Numbered from the stretch's first letter, positions 1 to 9,564 are shown. The stretch: DNA of 64,000 nt from Ciceribacter sp. L1K22 (GCF_017599385.1 NZ_JAGFPK010000001.1:1813521-1877520); one strand, 5' to 3'. Translations and numbers: made by a program. Notes: generated by a model not told the origin, from the sequence alone.

Positions 1-390
1 GGCCTGCCATTCGTGGTCTACGATACTGTATCCGCTTCGCGTCTGATGGACGACAGCTTTTCGGCTGTCGGATTGGAATCGGCTTCGGTCGCCGACGGAG
101 TGCTGACCCTCCGTTACGATAGGACCTATTCGGCCGACTGCTCGCTGCTTGCAGAACCGGACGCATGCGGTGCAGCGATCCGGTCGGCGCTGAAGCTCCC
201 GGCCGATGCCGTGCTTCCCGATTGCCGCCCCGGTTATCAGCCGGCGATCGACATGGATCCAGCCCAGAAGACCGCGATCGAGGCGTGGCCCAGCGTCATC
301 GATTATCCCGTTGAAACGGTCGTGTCGGCGGGTGCCGAACCGAATATCACGCCTCTCGCCGGCCCAATGGCGTGCCGCCCGTCAGCCTGA
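1..390 (+). CDS. Hypothetical protein, C-terminal part (5' end outside window)
   Basis: The reading frame is open from the first base of the window and stops with TGA at 388-390, so only the last 129 or so residues are seen. The visible part contains cysteine pairs (CSLLAEPDACG, a later PDCRPGY and a final MACRPS), which suggests an exported, disulfide-containing protein, but the N-terminus that would carry a signal peptide is missing. I do not recognise the family. It converges on the gpgS-like gene with only 13 bases between the two stop codons. Codon use looks like the neighbours, which supports a real gene. The true start and function cannot be judged from this fragment. Confidence 0.5.
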   Translation, partial: GLPFVVYDTVSASRLMDDSFSAVGLESASVADGVLTLRYDRTYSADCSLLAEPDACGAAIRSALKLPADAVLPDCRPGYQPAIDMDPAQKTAIEAWPSVIDYPVETVVSAGAEPNITPLAGPMACRPSA

Positions 391-403
391 ACTTAGGCCG
401 GCC

Positions 404-1621
404 TCAATCCTCTTCGGCGTCGGCGCGCGCGGCCGTCTGGATGTCGTTCAGCAGGTCGGGGAGGGCGCTCTGCACACGGTTCCAGCTTGGCATGAACGGC
501 GTGGCGTTCGGGTTCTCGAGGTAGACGTTACCGGCATCGATCAGGTTGGCGGCGAAGAGCTCGACGGCCTGCTCCTCGCGGTGCCGGTCCGTCGTCAACC
601 CGTTCATGCGGGCGTCGTGGTAATAGGTCTCGACCAGATCCAGCGCCGTCCGGAAATAGGTGGCCTTCAGCGTCCGGAACGTGTCCTGGCTGAAGACGAC
701 GCCATCAGTTGCGAGCTTCCTGAACAACGCCTTGGTAATGTCGATCGACATGCGCGACAGTCCCTTGGCCTGGTCTTCTGGCGAAACCGGTTGATGCTTG
801 TGGTCATAGGCGTCGGCGATGTCGACCTGGCAGATCGCGTTGCTGGAATAGTTGCGCCAGAGTTCCGACAGCACGCCGATCTCCAGCCCCCAGTCGGACG
901 GGATGCGGATGTCGGACAGCACGCGCGTCTGCATCGCGAACTCGCCGGCCAGCGGATAGCGGAAGGCCTTCAGGTAGTCGATGTAAGGATGATGCCCGAT
1001 GACTCGTTCGAGGCTCAGAAGCAGCGGCGTCACCAGCAGGCGCGTCACGCGGCCGTTCAGCGTACGGTCCGCGATGCGCGGATAATATCCCTTGGAAAAG
1101 ACGTAGGGGAACCTGGGGTTGGCCACCGGATAGACCAGTCTCGCCAGCATGTCTCGTGAATAGGTGACGATGTCGCAGTCGTGCAGCGCAACGACACCTT
1201 GAGCCCTCTGCGCCAGCACATAGCCCATGCAGAACCATACATTTCGTCCCTTGCCCGGCTGGTCCGGCGCGAGGTCCTCACCTGCCAGCTTGGCATCCAC
1301 GTCCCGCATCCGGGGGCCGTCGTGCCAGAGGATGGTGTGTTTTTGCGGCAGCCGCGCAAAATAGCTTTTGGCATGGCGGAACTGGTCCCGGTCCGCCTGG
1401 TCGAGGCCGATGACGATTTCGGAGATGTAGGGAACCTGGGAAAGCTCGTCGAGAATGTTGCCGAGAGCGGGCGCTTCAAGCTCGGAGTAGAGCGATGGGA
1501 GGATGAGCGTTATCGGGTGAACCTGGGAGAAAACCGCGAGTTCTTTTTCCATGCGCTCTAGCGAGCGCTCACGAAGATTGTGCAGCGTCGCAACGACGCC
1601 GTTCTGGTGAAAGTCAGCCAC
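404..1621 (-). CDS. Glucosyl-3-phosphoglycerate synthase-like glycosyltransferase (GT81)
   Basis: 405-residue GT-A glycosyltransferase. Enzymes of this family move glucose from a nucleotide sugar onto 3-phosphoglycerate, the first step to glucosylglycerate, a compatible solute. The acidic DCD motif (about residues 148-150, after VVALH) fits the metal-nucleotide site, GKGRN (about 123-127) lies in the sugar-nucleotide region, and a DAYDHKHQP stretch near the middle-end matches the acceptor part of the family. I use the GTG at 1621 because an AAGGGG stretch lies upstream and the in-frame alternative ATG runs into a stop. It lies 46 bases behind the HAD phosphatase gene in the same direction. 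The pairing with that phosphatase is the main reason for preferring the phosphoglycerate substrate over other sugar acceptors. A mannosyl version cannot be excluded by eye. Confidence 0.8.
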   Translation of the reverse strand: MADFHQNGVVATLHNLRERSLERMEKELAVFSQVHPITLILPSLYSELEAPALGNILDELSQVPYISEIVIGLDQADRDQFRHAKSYFARLPQKHTILWHDGPRMRDVDAKLAGEDLAPDQPGKGRNVWFCMGYVLAQRAQGVVALHDCDIVTYSRDMLARLVYPVANPRFPYVFSKGYYPRIADRTLNGRVTRLLVTPLLLSLERVIGHHPYIDYLKAFRYPLAGEFAMQTRVLSDIRIPSDWGLEIGVLSELWRNYSSNAICQVDIADAYDHKHQPVSPEDQAKGLSRMSIDITKALFRKLATDGVVFSQDTFRTLKATYFRTALDLVETYYHDARMNGLTTDRHREEQAVELFAANLIDAGNVYLENPNATPFMPSWNRVQSALPDLLNDIQTAARADAEED

Positions 1622-1667
1622 CTATCATGCCCCTTCTAGCTGGTGCGCGATCGCCGCCGCGCGGACG

Positions 1668-2438
1668 TCACCCCGTAACGAGCTTCAAAATCATTTCGTT
1701 CCAACCGCTCGGCCCCGGAAGTGTCGAGCGGACAATAAAGCCTTTCCTTTCCCTCTCTGTGACGGGAAGGGGCGCGTGTGCCGGATTGGCGATGATCACC
1801 CCGGTGTCGGCAGCCTGCAGCATGGCGAGGTCGTTGGCTGCGTCACCCAGAGCAATCGTCGTGATCGCCGTCCCAGCCTCGCTGCCGTAGCGAGTGGCGA
1901 TGTCCACCATTCGCTCGGCCTTCGAGGTTTTGGGCATGATGGTCAGAAACCGCCCGCCCTGCGTGGCCGTAAAGCCGGCATTATCCAGCCGCTCGAGAAA
2001 ACCCGCTTTCTCGTCGGGTGTTCCGGTAAACAGTCCAGGTTCCGAGAACCGCCTTTGCCGTGCCCGTTCGGCGGCCTCGGTCGGCAGTCCCGTTCGCCGC
2101 GATACCTCGGCGGTGCTCCAGTCGCCGAACCCGGCAAACCGCTTGGAAAGGGCGGATGGCAGGGTCTCCAGAAAATTCCGGATGCGTGTATAGGTCTCGC
2201 GATCATCGGCGGACCCGTCACCGGTATGTGCCACACCGGCGCCGTTCTCCACAATCATCGGGAAATCGAGCCCCATCGCCGCAGCGATCGGACGCATCTC
2301 GGCCTCGGTCTTGCTGCTCGCGAGAACCAACGGAATATCAAGACGCGACAGGAGGTCGAGCGCTGGCCTTGCCGGAGAGAAATCGTAAGTCTCGTGGTCC
2401 AGCAGTGTCCCGTCGAGGTCCGAGAAGACGACGATCAT
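1668..2438 (-). CDS. HAD phosphatase, mannosyl/glucosyl-3-phosphoglycerate phosphatase family
   Basis: 256-residue cytosolic HAD hydrolase of the Cof/MPGP type. It shows the nucleophile motif SDLDGTLL (Asp7 and Asp9), ASSKTEAEM as motif II, a cap region in the middle, and the acidic motif IV LGDAANDLAML near residue 210. Family members remove the phosphate from mannosyl- or glucosyl-3-phosphoglycerate to release the compatible solute. Its ATG overlaps the stop of rlmB by four bases (ATGA), so translation is probably coupled. The following gene is the matching synthase. Substrate sugar is inferred from the neighbour, not from a residue I can point to. Confidence 0.8.
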   Translation of the reverse strand: MIVVFSDLDGTLLDHETYDFSPARPALDLLSRLDIPLVLASSKTEAEMRPIAAAMGLDFPMIVENGAGVAHTGDGSADDRETYTRIRNFLETLPSALSKRFAGFGDWSTAEVSRRTGLPTEAAERARQRRFSEPGLFTGTPDEKAGFLERLDNAGFTATQGGRFLTIMPKTSKAERMVDIATRYGSEAGTAITTIALGDAANDLAMLQAADTGVIIANPAHAPLPVTERERKGFIVRSTLPGPSGWNEMILKLVTG

Positions 2439-3319
2439 GTCGCCGTCTTCTGGAGATACTGTCGGGTAGCGTAAAGCGCGATCGCAGCAGCGTTCGACAC
2501 GTTGAGCGACTTGATCGCACCCGGCATGTCGAGTCGGGCAAGCGCATTCACCGTTTCTCTGGTTTTCTGTCGCAACCCCTTGCCTTCGGATCCGAGCACC
2601 AATGCGACCCGGTCGCCGGTCAGCGTCTCCTCCATGGGCGCAGGCCCTTCCGAGTCGAGGCCGACCGAGAAGAAGCCCAGTCCATGCAGCTCGCCAAGTG
2701 CATCCGAGAGGTTGGTCACCTGGATGTAGGGGATGAGTTCGAGCGCGCCGGACGCGGATTTCGCCAGCACGCCTGATTCGGTTGGGCTGTGTCTTTGCGT
2801 GGTTATGACGGCACCGGCGCCAAAGGCCACCGCTGAACGCATGATCGCCCCCACATTGTGGGGGTCGGTGACCTGGTCGAGCACGAGAATGAGCGGGCTT
2901 TCCTTTAGGGCCTCAAGGCGCCGAACCGGAAGCGGCCGCGTCTCGAGCATGACGCCCTGGTGGATCGCTTCGGGTCCGAGCACCTTGTCGATGTCCTGCG
3001 GCGATACAATCTCGACCGGGTAGGGCAGGTCACCGCTTTCGCCGATCTCCAGCCTGGCCATCGCGTTCTGCGTCACGGAGAGTTTGATAACTTTGCGGGC
3101 GGGGTTGTCGAGCGCGGCGCGCACGGTGTGCAGCCCGTAGAGATAGACCTGTTCCGGCGCCAGCTTCGGCGGCGTCCAGTTGGAGCCGGCGGCGGATTTG
3201 CGCTTTTGCGGCGGCGTCGGAATTTCGCCGCGCTCTCGCTTGGAGTCCCGTACCTGCCGGCGCAGTGTTGCGTAATGTGTGTCTCGGGCGGATTTGTCGT
3301 TTTTCGGGTCTTTGGCCAT
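2435..3319 (-). CDS. rlmB: 23S rRNA (guanosine-2'-O)-methyltransferase, TrmH/SpoU family
   Basis: 294 residues. A basic N-terminal tail of about 50 residues precedes the RNA-binding substrate domain (LYGLHTVRAALDNPARKV) and the knotted SPOUT catalytic domain. Motif 1 is DQVTDPHNVGAIMRSA, motif 2 is VALVLGSEGKGLR and motif 3 is SLNVSNAAAIALY. RlmB methylates G2251 in the peptidyl-transferase centre of 23S rRNA with S-adenosylmethionine. It is the first gene of a three-gene minus-strand operon with the two solute genes. The ATG start has no better competitor. The family is clear; the exact target base is taken from the RlmB subfamily. Confidence 0.9.
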   Translation of the reverse strand: MAKDPKNDKSARDTHYATLRRQVRDSKRERGEIPTPPQKRKSAAGSNWTPPKLAPEQVYLYGLHTVRAALDNPARKVIKLSVTQNAMARLEIGESGDLPYPVEIVSPQDIDKVLGPEAIHQGVMLETRPLPVRRLEALKESPLILVLDQVTDPHNVGAIMRSAVAFGAGAVITTQRHSPTESGVLAKSASGALELIPYIQVTNLSDALGELHGLGFFSVGLDSEGPAPMEETLTGDRVALVLGSEGKGLRQKTRETVNALARLDMPGAIKSLNVSNAAAIALYATRQYLQKTAT

Positions 3320-3419
3320 GCCGCCTTATACCGCCCGCCAATCCGTGGGGATAGAGCCGATGCGATGGTCCGCTAAAATCCTCGCGACGAAAAAATTGAA
3401 GCTTTCCGACTTGATCGTG

Positions 3420-3448
3420 TTGACATGGGCGGAGAGGGCCGTCATATA
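3420..3448 (+). promoter_or_regulatory. Sigma-70 type promoter for the tRNA-Tyr/tRNA-Gly unit
   Basis: A perfect TTGACA (3420-3425) is followed after 17 bases by CATATA (3443-3448). The start of tRNA-Tyr lies about 75 bases downstream. This matches the rhizobial housekeeping consensus well and is the best promoter I see in the window. It is divergent from rlmB, whose ATG is at 3319. Confidence 0.65.
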
Positions 3449-3524
3449 CCCGCCGCAGATCGAAGGGGCCTGGCCCTGACGGTCACGACTGACAAGCTTG
3501 GTCGCTTGATCCGGACGAAAGAAT

Positions 3525-3609
3525 GGAGAGATGCCCGAGTGGTTAAAGGGGACGGACTGTAAATCCGTTGGCTTCGCCTACGTTGGTTCAAATCCAACTC
3601 TCTCCACCA
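3525..3609 (+). tRNA. tRNA-Tyr (anticodon GTA)
   Basis: 85 nt including an encoded CCA (3607-3609). The acceptor stem GGAGAGA pairs with TCTCTCC. The anticodon loop CTGTAAA reads GTA. A long variable arm (GGCTTCGCC region) marks a class II tRNA, and the T arm GTTGG-TTCAAAT-CCAAC is intact. It sits 21 bases before tRNA-Gly, echoing the tRNA-tuf arrangement of other proteobacteria. Confidence 0.96.
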
Positions 3610-3630
3610 TTCGTTCTCGGATCGAACACC

Positions 3631-3704
3631 GCGGGTATAGCTCAATGGTAGAGCAGCAGCCTTCCAAGCTGAATACGCGGGTTCGATTCCCGCTACCCGC
3701 TCCA
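3631..3704 (+). tRNA. tRNA-Gly (anticodon TCC)
   Basis: 74 nt including an encoded CCA (3702-3704). The acceptor stem GCGGGTA pairs with TACCCGC, the anticodon loop CTTCCAA reads TCC, and the T arm GCGGG-TTCGATT-CCCGC is intact. It is probably cotranscribed with the preceding tRNA-Tyr from the promoter at 3420. Confidence 0.96.
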
Positions 3705-3727
3705 CTCTCTTCATTGATTTTTATTTG

Positions 3728-3777
3728 AAAACGCCACTGGAGCGCTTATCTGAGCGTCTTCACCAGGGTTGGCGTTT
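3728..3777 (+). terminator. Hairpin after tRNA-Gly, possible terminator
   Basis: AAACGCCA with CTGG behind it (from 3729) pairs with CCAG and TGGCGTTT (to 3777), with a further small GAGCG element in the loop. The right arm ends in TTTGTT, a short U-rich tail. It would end the tRNA transcript before tuf, but the U tract is weak, so read-through is likely. Confidence 0.35.
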
Positions 3778-3829
3778 GTTCGCCGTTTTGCGGATCGCCC
3801 GCCCGCCGGACCGGCTCCGCAAATAGGTC

Positions 3830-3857
3830 TTGCGCAATCGGTACGAAAGCCTTAAAC
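3830..3857 (+). promoter_or_regulatory. Possible promoter of tuf copy 1
   Basis: TTGCGC (3830-3835), 16 bases, then TTAAAC (3852-3857), about 60 bases upstream of the tuf ATG. The match is moderate, and I offer it only because the tRNA unit may terminate upstream. Confidence 0.25.
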
Positions 3858-3915
3858 GGCGGGACCAAACCGGTTCGCCGGGTCAACCTCTTTTCGATCA
3901 GTAGGAAGCATTCAA

Positions 3916-5091
<1,176 letters not shown>

Positions 5092-5223
5092 ATAATCGAG
5101 CGAAGAGGCCGAAAGCTGCCGACGCCTTCAAGCAGTGCAAATGGCGCGCAAGCGCGATTTGCACCCGGCGCCGGCATCGTCGCTTCGATCATCGAGTAAG
5201 TCTTTCCCTTAAGGGATCGCGAA

Positions 5224-5252
5224 AGCCCCGCCGGCGACGGCGGGGCTTTTTT
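5224..5252 (+). terminator. Intrinsic terminator of tuf copy 1
   Basis: AGCCCCGCC pairs with GGCGGGGCT around a short loop and is followed by six T residues. It lies just beyond the displaced tuf tail, so it is the original tuf terminator, now pushed about 108 bases downstream. Confidence 0.9.
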
Positions 5253-5425
5253 GTTTGCGGTCTCAGGTGTTTTCGACGCTTCTGCCACACCTCGCATGAG
5301 AACATGCTGCGGTGCGAAATTTAGCAATGGTCAAATGACGCTGGAGGGTTATACTCGAACGCATTGATCCGCCGCATCGGGTTCTCCCGAATGCATGTTC
5401 GGCAGTTTGAAAACGGTTTTCCGAT

Positions 5426-6085
5426 ATGGCTGTTATGGTGAGAGCGACAAGGGTCGCGCTCTGCGGCATATCTTTGTTTGTCGCCCAAACATTTTCCGCA
5501 ATGGCTGACGAGGGGCTGCTCATCTGGGGCGCCTCGAAAGGCGGCGAAAACGCCGCGAACTTCAGGGCCGGTTTCGTCGTTCCTGTTCGCTACGATCCGA
5601 CTGTGGTGGCGATGACGACCCTGTCGGGTAACGAGGACGGCGCCTTCGATCCCGCATCCGTACCGTTGTTCCTCACCGCGTCTCTTCGACTTACCAGCGC
5701 TCGTGCGCTGGAATACGGACGGCTTTCGCGTCTGGAGATGCGTGTCGATGCGCGCGCGGCGGCCGGAGAACTGAAACTCGAACAGAAGCGAACGTGGCTA
5801 ACGGGAACGAGGTACGAGGTAAGAGGCACCCGCGTTGTGCGCTTGACGGTGTCCGCCGTTGAAGCTGCCGGCGTGCAGGCAAGTCAGATGGTCGAGCTCG
5901 ACCTAGAGCGATTTCGCACGACATTGTCGACGACGGCCCGCTATGACATCGACTCGCGCGGCCCCGAAACGTCTCTTCGCATCAGCCGTGGTTTCGGCGA
6001 CGCACTGACTGTGGGTCTTTCGGTCTCCGAACCGCTGCGGCACGCCCGTCCCTCGCTCGATGCCCGCTATACCCGCTCCTGGTGA
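5426..6085 (+). CDS. Secreted hypothetical protein
   Basis: 219 residues with an N-terminal signal peptide: basic start, hydrophobic core (VALCGISLFVAQTFS) and an AMA cleavage region near residue 27. The mature part is rich in alternating short hydrophobic and polar stretches with many Arg and Thr residues and no cysteine, which would fit a beta-rich envelope protein. The C-terminal third (residues about 160-219) resembles a strand-turn pattern ending in aromatic YTRSW, as outer-membrane barrels often do, but this is only a hint. I do not recognise the family. It stands alone between the tuf terminator and the epimerase gene, in the gap where many relatives have tuf directly followed by tRNA-Trp. 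A second ATG at 5435 is equally possible as start. Confidence 0.65.
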   Translation: MAVMVRATRVALCGISLFVAQTFSAMADEGLLIWGASKGGENAANFRAGFVVPVRYDPTVVAMTTLSGNEDGAFDPASVPLFLTASLRLTSARALEYGRLSRLEMRVDARAAAGELKLEQKRTWLTGTRYEVRGTRVVRLTVSAVEAAGVQASQMVELDLERFRTTLSTTARYDIDSRGPETSLRISRGFGDALTVGLSVSEPLRHARPSLDARYTRSW

Positions 6086-6215
6086 CGGGAACCACGCGGC
6101 GCCGGGTGCCGCATGTGGTAAAGACACCATTCAATCTGCTATCCACGAAAACTCGATGATGACGATGAGCCCGGCCTTCTCCGCGAACGGCCGTGCCGAA
6201 GGGAGGATATAGGTG

Positions 6216-7109
6216 ATGACCAAACGCGTTCTTTTTACCGGGGGCTCCGGCAAGGCCGGGCGTCATGCGGTTGCATGGCTTCTTAACGCCGGCTACCAGG
6301 TGCACAATATCGACCTCGTGCCGCTCGATCTGCCGGGCGTCACCAATCTCACGGTCGACATCACCGATTCGGGTCAGGTCTTTAACGCGCTCTCTATGCA
6401 CACGGACTTTGCCGACCTAGAACACGGCAAGGGTGTTCAGCCGTTCGACGCGGTCGTGCATTTCGCGGCCGTTCCGCGCATTCTCATCCGGCCCGACAAC
6501 GTCACCTTCCAGGCCAATGTGATGGGCACCTACAACGTCATCGAGGCGGCCGTGAAACTCGGGATCCGCAAGATCGTCATTGCCTCCAGCGAGACGACCT
6601 ACGGCATCTGCTTCGCGGAAGGCCATCGCGATCCGCACTCTCTTCCCTTCGATGAAGATTACGATGTCAACCCGATGGACAGCTACGGCCTGTCCAAGGT
6701 CGTCAACGAAAAGACGGCGCGCGCCTTTGCCGAGCGAACCGGCGCCGACATCTATGCGCTGCGAATCGGCAATGTCATCGAACCGCACGAATATGACCGG
6801 TTCCCTGATTTCGTCGCTCGCCCCGAGACCCGTCTGCGCAATGCCTGGTGCTACATCGACGCCCGCGATCTCGGCCAGATCGTCCATCTGTGCCTTGAGA
6901 AGAGCGGCCTCGGCTACCAGGTCTTCAACGCCACGAACGACACCGTCACCGCCGATGTCACGACCCGCGCACTGGCCGAGCGCTTCTTCCCCGGCGTTCC
7001 CTTTCACCGGGATGTGGAGGGCGACGAGGCGCTGATTTCCAATCGCAAGATCCGTGAGGTCCTTGGTTTCAGGGAAGAGCATAACTGGCGGAAATATGTG
7101 AAGGTTTGA
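6216..7109 (+). CDS. NAD-dependent epimerase/dehydratase (extended SDR)
   Basis: 297 residues. The N-terminal Rossmann motif GGSGKAGRHA (near residue 8) binds NAD(P), and the catalytic Tyr-Lys pair is in SYGLSKVVNE (YxxxK), with the SSETTYG serine segment before it. Extended SDR enzymes of this class act on nucleotide sugars or uronic acids; the substrate cannot be told from the sequence. GGGAGG at 6201-6206 precedes both a GTG (6213) and an ATG (6216); I chose the ATG. The gene ends 132 bases before tRNA-Trp and has no obvious functional link to the translation genes around it. Confidence 0.85.
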   Translation: MTKRVLFTGGSGKAGRHAVAWLLNAGYQVHNIDLVPLDLPGVTNLTVDITDSGQVFNALSMHTDFADLEHGKGVQPFDAVVHFAAVPRILIRPDNVTFQANVMGTYNVIEAAVKLGIRKIVIASSETTYGICFAEGHRDPHSLPFDEDYDVNPMDSYGLSKVVNEKTARAFAERTGADIYALRIGNVIEPHEYDRFPDFVARPETRLRNAWCYIDARDLGQIVHLCLEKSGLGYQVFNATNDTVTADVTTRALAERFFPGVPFHRDVEGDEALISNRKIREVLGFREEHNWRKYVKV

Positions 7110-7241
7110 GGCGAGGGCGGTTTGGCCGCCTTTGGCTCGGAGGGCTGCAAGAAAATTCCCTGCAGGAAGTCGAATAGGCTTGTCATCCTCTTTTAAACTG
7201 AATAATAACGCGCACGTTCTCGTCCCTTGGGCGAGACGGTT

Positions 7242-7317
<76 letters not shown>

Positions 7318-7486
7318 TTTCTCCTTCTGGCGCGCAGGTCGCGACGGCAGGAGGAAAAGTTGGCTTTCGTACAATTCCCTCTTGTGGAAGCGGACGAGGG
7401 TCGTTATGTAGACCCAAAACAGACACGCGGTGCGTGGGGCTGAGTACGTCGGCTTTACGCGCCGTATATGCGTGAGCAAATACAAG

Positions 7487-7687
7487 ATGGCATCCAAGGC
7501 AAATCCATTCGCGTTTCTGCAGCAGGTTCGCTCCGAGACGTCGAAAGTAACGTGGCCCTCGCGCCGCGAGACGATGATCTCGACGGCTATGGTTCTCGCC
7601 ATGGTGATTTTTGCCGCGCTGTTCTTCTTTGCTGCCGACCAGCTGATTGGCTGGCTCATCAGCTTCGTGCTGAGTGTTGGCAACTAA
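7487..7687 (+). CDS. secE: Preprotein translocase subunit SecE
   Basis: 66 residues. SecE clamps the SecY channel in the inner membrane. The conserved amphipathic part is FLQQVRSETSKVTWPSRRET, followed by one transmembrane helix (about residues 31-60), the short single-span form usual in alphaproteobacteria. I chose the ATG at 7487 (MASKANPF); the open frame extends 19 codons upstream without a conserved start. It is 15 bases ahead of nusG, forming the usual secE-nusG pair. Confidence 0.95.
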   Translation: MASKANPFAFLQQVRSETSKVTWPSRRETMISTAMVLAMVIFAALFFFAADQLIGWLISFVLSVGN

Positions 7688-7702
7688 TCTGCGGAGATAG
7701 AC

Positions 7703-8233
7703 ATGGCGGCACGTTGGTACATCGTCCACGCGTATTCGAATTTCGAGAAGAAGGTCGCGGAGGATATCGAGAATAAGGCTCGGCAGAAGGGTCTGACCCA
7801 TCTGTTTGAAAAGATTCTCGTTCCGACCGAAAAGGTGGTTGAAGTGCGGCGCGGCCGCAAGGTCGACAGCGAACGCAAGTTCTTCCCCGGCTATGTGCTG
7901 GTGCGGGCGAACCTGACGGATGAGGCCTATCACCTGATCAAGAATACCCCGAAGGTTACCGGCTTCCTCGGTTCCGACAATAAGCCGGTTCCGATTCCGG
8001 ATTTCGAGGCTGAGCGCATTCTGGGCCAGGTCCAGGAAGGTGTGGAGCGTCCGAAGTCGTCGGTATCTTTCGAAATCGGCGAGCAGGTTCGCGTCTCCGA
8101 CGGTCCTTTCGCCTCGTTCAACGGTGTCGTCCAGGATGTGGACGAAGAGCGCTCGCGCCTCAAGGTCGAGGTTTCGATCTTCGGTCGCGCCACGCCGGTC
8201 GAGCTGGAATACGGTCAGGTCGAGAAGGTCTGA
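7703..8233 (+). CDS. nusG: Transcription termination/antitermination factor NusG
   Basis: 176 residues. The N-terminal NGN domain (WYIVHAYSNFEKKV to about residue 115), which binds RNA polymerase, contains the conserved RKFFPGYVLV segment. The C-terminal KOW domain (about 122-176, GEQVRVSDGPFASFNGVVQ) contacts Rho or ribosomal protein S10. NusG couples transcription with translation. A good GGAGAT site lies 9 bases upstream of the ATG. Length is typical of the family. The gap of 144 bases to rplK contains a GGGAGG/CCTCCC hairpin near 8240. Confidence 0.97.
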   Translation: MAARWYIVHAYSNFEKKVAEDIENKARQKGLTHLFEKILVPTEKVVEVRRGRKVDSERKFFPGYVLVRANLTDEAYHLIKNTPKVTGFLGSDNKPVPIPDFEAERILGQVQEGVERPKSSVSFEIGEQVRVSDGPFASFNGVVQDVDEERSRLKVEVSIFGRATPVELEYGQVEKV

Positions 8234-8377
8234 TCGGTGAGGGGAGGGTAACCTCCCGGACCGCGTGGGAGGAAGGTGGCCTGAAGCCGGGTCGCTGGAC
8301 CGTACCACGCAACCGCAGCCGCCAGCTGACGCTGGCATAATGGGCCGGGCAACCGGTCTGAAGTGAAAGGCAGAGAA

Positions 8378-8809
8378 ATGGCTAAGAAAATTGCAGGCCA
8401 GCTCAAGCTGCAGGTCAAGGCAGGATCGGCAAACCCGTCCCCGCCGATTGGTCCTGCGCTCGGTCAGCGTGGCATCAACATCATGGAATTCTGCAAGGCG
8501 TTCAACGCCGCAACGCAGGAAATGGAAAAGGGTATGCCGATCCCGGTCGTCATTACCTACTACCAGGACAAGTCCTTCACCTTCATCATGAAGCAGCCTC
8601 CGGTCAGCTACTGGCTGAAGAAGGAAGCGAAGATCACCTCGGGTTCGAAGACCCCGGGCAAGGGCGCCAAGGCCGGCACCCTGACCAAGGCTCAGGTCAA
8701 GTCGATTGCCGAAGCCAAGATGAAGGATTTGAACGCCGCCGACATCGAAGGCGCAATGGCCATGATCGAGGGCTCTGCCCGCGCCATGGGCCTGGAAGTG
8801 GTAGGTTGA
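8378..8809 (+). CDS. rplK: 50S ribosomal protein L11
   Basis: 143 residues, the usual length. L11 binds 23S rRNA in the GTPase-associated centre and helps activate the stringent factor. The N-terminal proline-rich part ([26 protein letters not shown]) and the C-terminal rRNA-binding domain with PPVSYWLKK are intact. I use the ATG at 8378, preceded by an AGGCAGAG site, in place of an in-frame GTG five codons earlier. It is followed after two bases by rplA. Confidence 0.97.
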   Translation: MAKKIAGQLKLQVKAGSANPSPPIGPALGQRGINIMEFCKAFNAATQEMEKGMPIPVVITYYQDKSFTFIMKQPPVSYWLKKEAKITSGSKTPGKGAKAGTLTKAQVKSIAEAKMKDLNAADIEGAMAMIEGSARAMGLEVVG

Positions 8810-8811
8810 TC

Positions 8812-9507
8812 ATGGCTAAGCTCGCAAAGCGTCTTCAGAAGATCCGCGAAGGTGTCGACCCGACCAAGCTGGTTGGTCTTTCCGACGCGATCAAGGCCGT
8901 CAAGGAACGCGCCACCGCCAAGTTCGATGAGACCATCGAAATCGCGATGAATCTCGGGGTCGACCCGCGCCACGCTGACCAGATGGTCCGCGGCGTCGTC
9001 AACCTGCCGAACGGCACTGGCCGTGACGTTCGCGTCGCTGTCTTCGCTCGTGGCGCCAAGGCTGACGAAGCCAAGGCCGCTGGTGCCGACATCGTCGGTG
9101 CCGAAGAACTGGTCGAGATCGTCCAGGGCGGCAAGATCGATTTCGATCGTTGCATTGCCACCCCGGACATGATGCCGCTCGTCGGTCGCCTCGGTAAGGT
9201 TCTCGGCCCCCGTGGTATGATGCCGAACCCGAAGGTCGGCACGGTTACGATGGACGTCACGGGTGCCGTCAAGGCTTCCAAGGGCGGCGCCGTCGAGTTC
9301 CGCGTCGAGAAGGCCGGTATCGTGCACGCCGGTATCGGCAAGGCTTCCTTCGACGCCAAGGCGCTCGAAGAAAACATCAAAGCCTTTGCTGACGCTGTCA
9401 TCAAGGCAAAGCCGACCGGTGCGAAGGGCAACTACGTCAAGCGCGTCGCCATTTCGTCGACCATGGGCGTCGGCGTGAAGGTCGACCCGTCGTCGGTCAC
9501 GGCCTGA
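8812..9507 (+). CDS. rplA: 50S ribosomal protein L1
   Basis: 231 residues. L1 forms the mobile L1 stalk at the E site and in many bacteria represses its own operon by binding the L11 leader mRNA. The signature [14 protein letters not shown] is seen around residue 130. The ATG at 8812 follows the rplK stop by two bases, so translation is probably coupled. The gene is followed by two strong TTCG-loop hairpins that separate it from the rplJ unit. Confidence 0.97.
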   Translation: MAKLAKRLQKIREGVDPTKLVGLSDAIKAVKERATAKFDETIEIAMNLGVDPRHADQMVRGVVNLPNGTGRDVRVAVFARGAKADEAKAAGADIVGAEELVEIVQGGKIDFDRCIATPDMMPLVGRLGKVLGPRGMMPNPKVGTVTMDVTGAVKASKGGAVEFRVEKAGIVHAGIGKASFDAKALEENIKAFADAVIKAKPTGAKGNYVKRVAISSTMGVGVKVDPSSVTA

Positions 9508-9514
9508 TTTATTG

Positions 9515-9564
9515 CCGGGCTTCGGCCCGGTCGAAAGAATTCCCGGTCCTTCGGGGCCGGGAAT
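9515..9564 (+). terminator. Tandem TTCG-loop hairpins after rplA
   Basis: Hairpin one is CCGGGC-TTCG-GCCCGG (9515-9530). Hairpin two is ATTCCCGGTCC-TTCG-GGGCCGGGAAT (9539-9564), 11 pairs. Neither has a real U tract, so they may act as a weak terminator or as a 3' end that stabilises the L11 operon mRNA. They divide rplKA from rplJL. Confidence 0.5.

Noticed and set aside
206..1159. 317-codon plus-strand frame over the glycosyltransferase gene
   Set aside because: It lies opposite the well-supported GT81-like gene and has the typical composition of a shadow frame.
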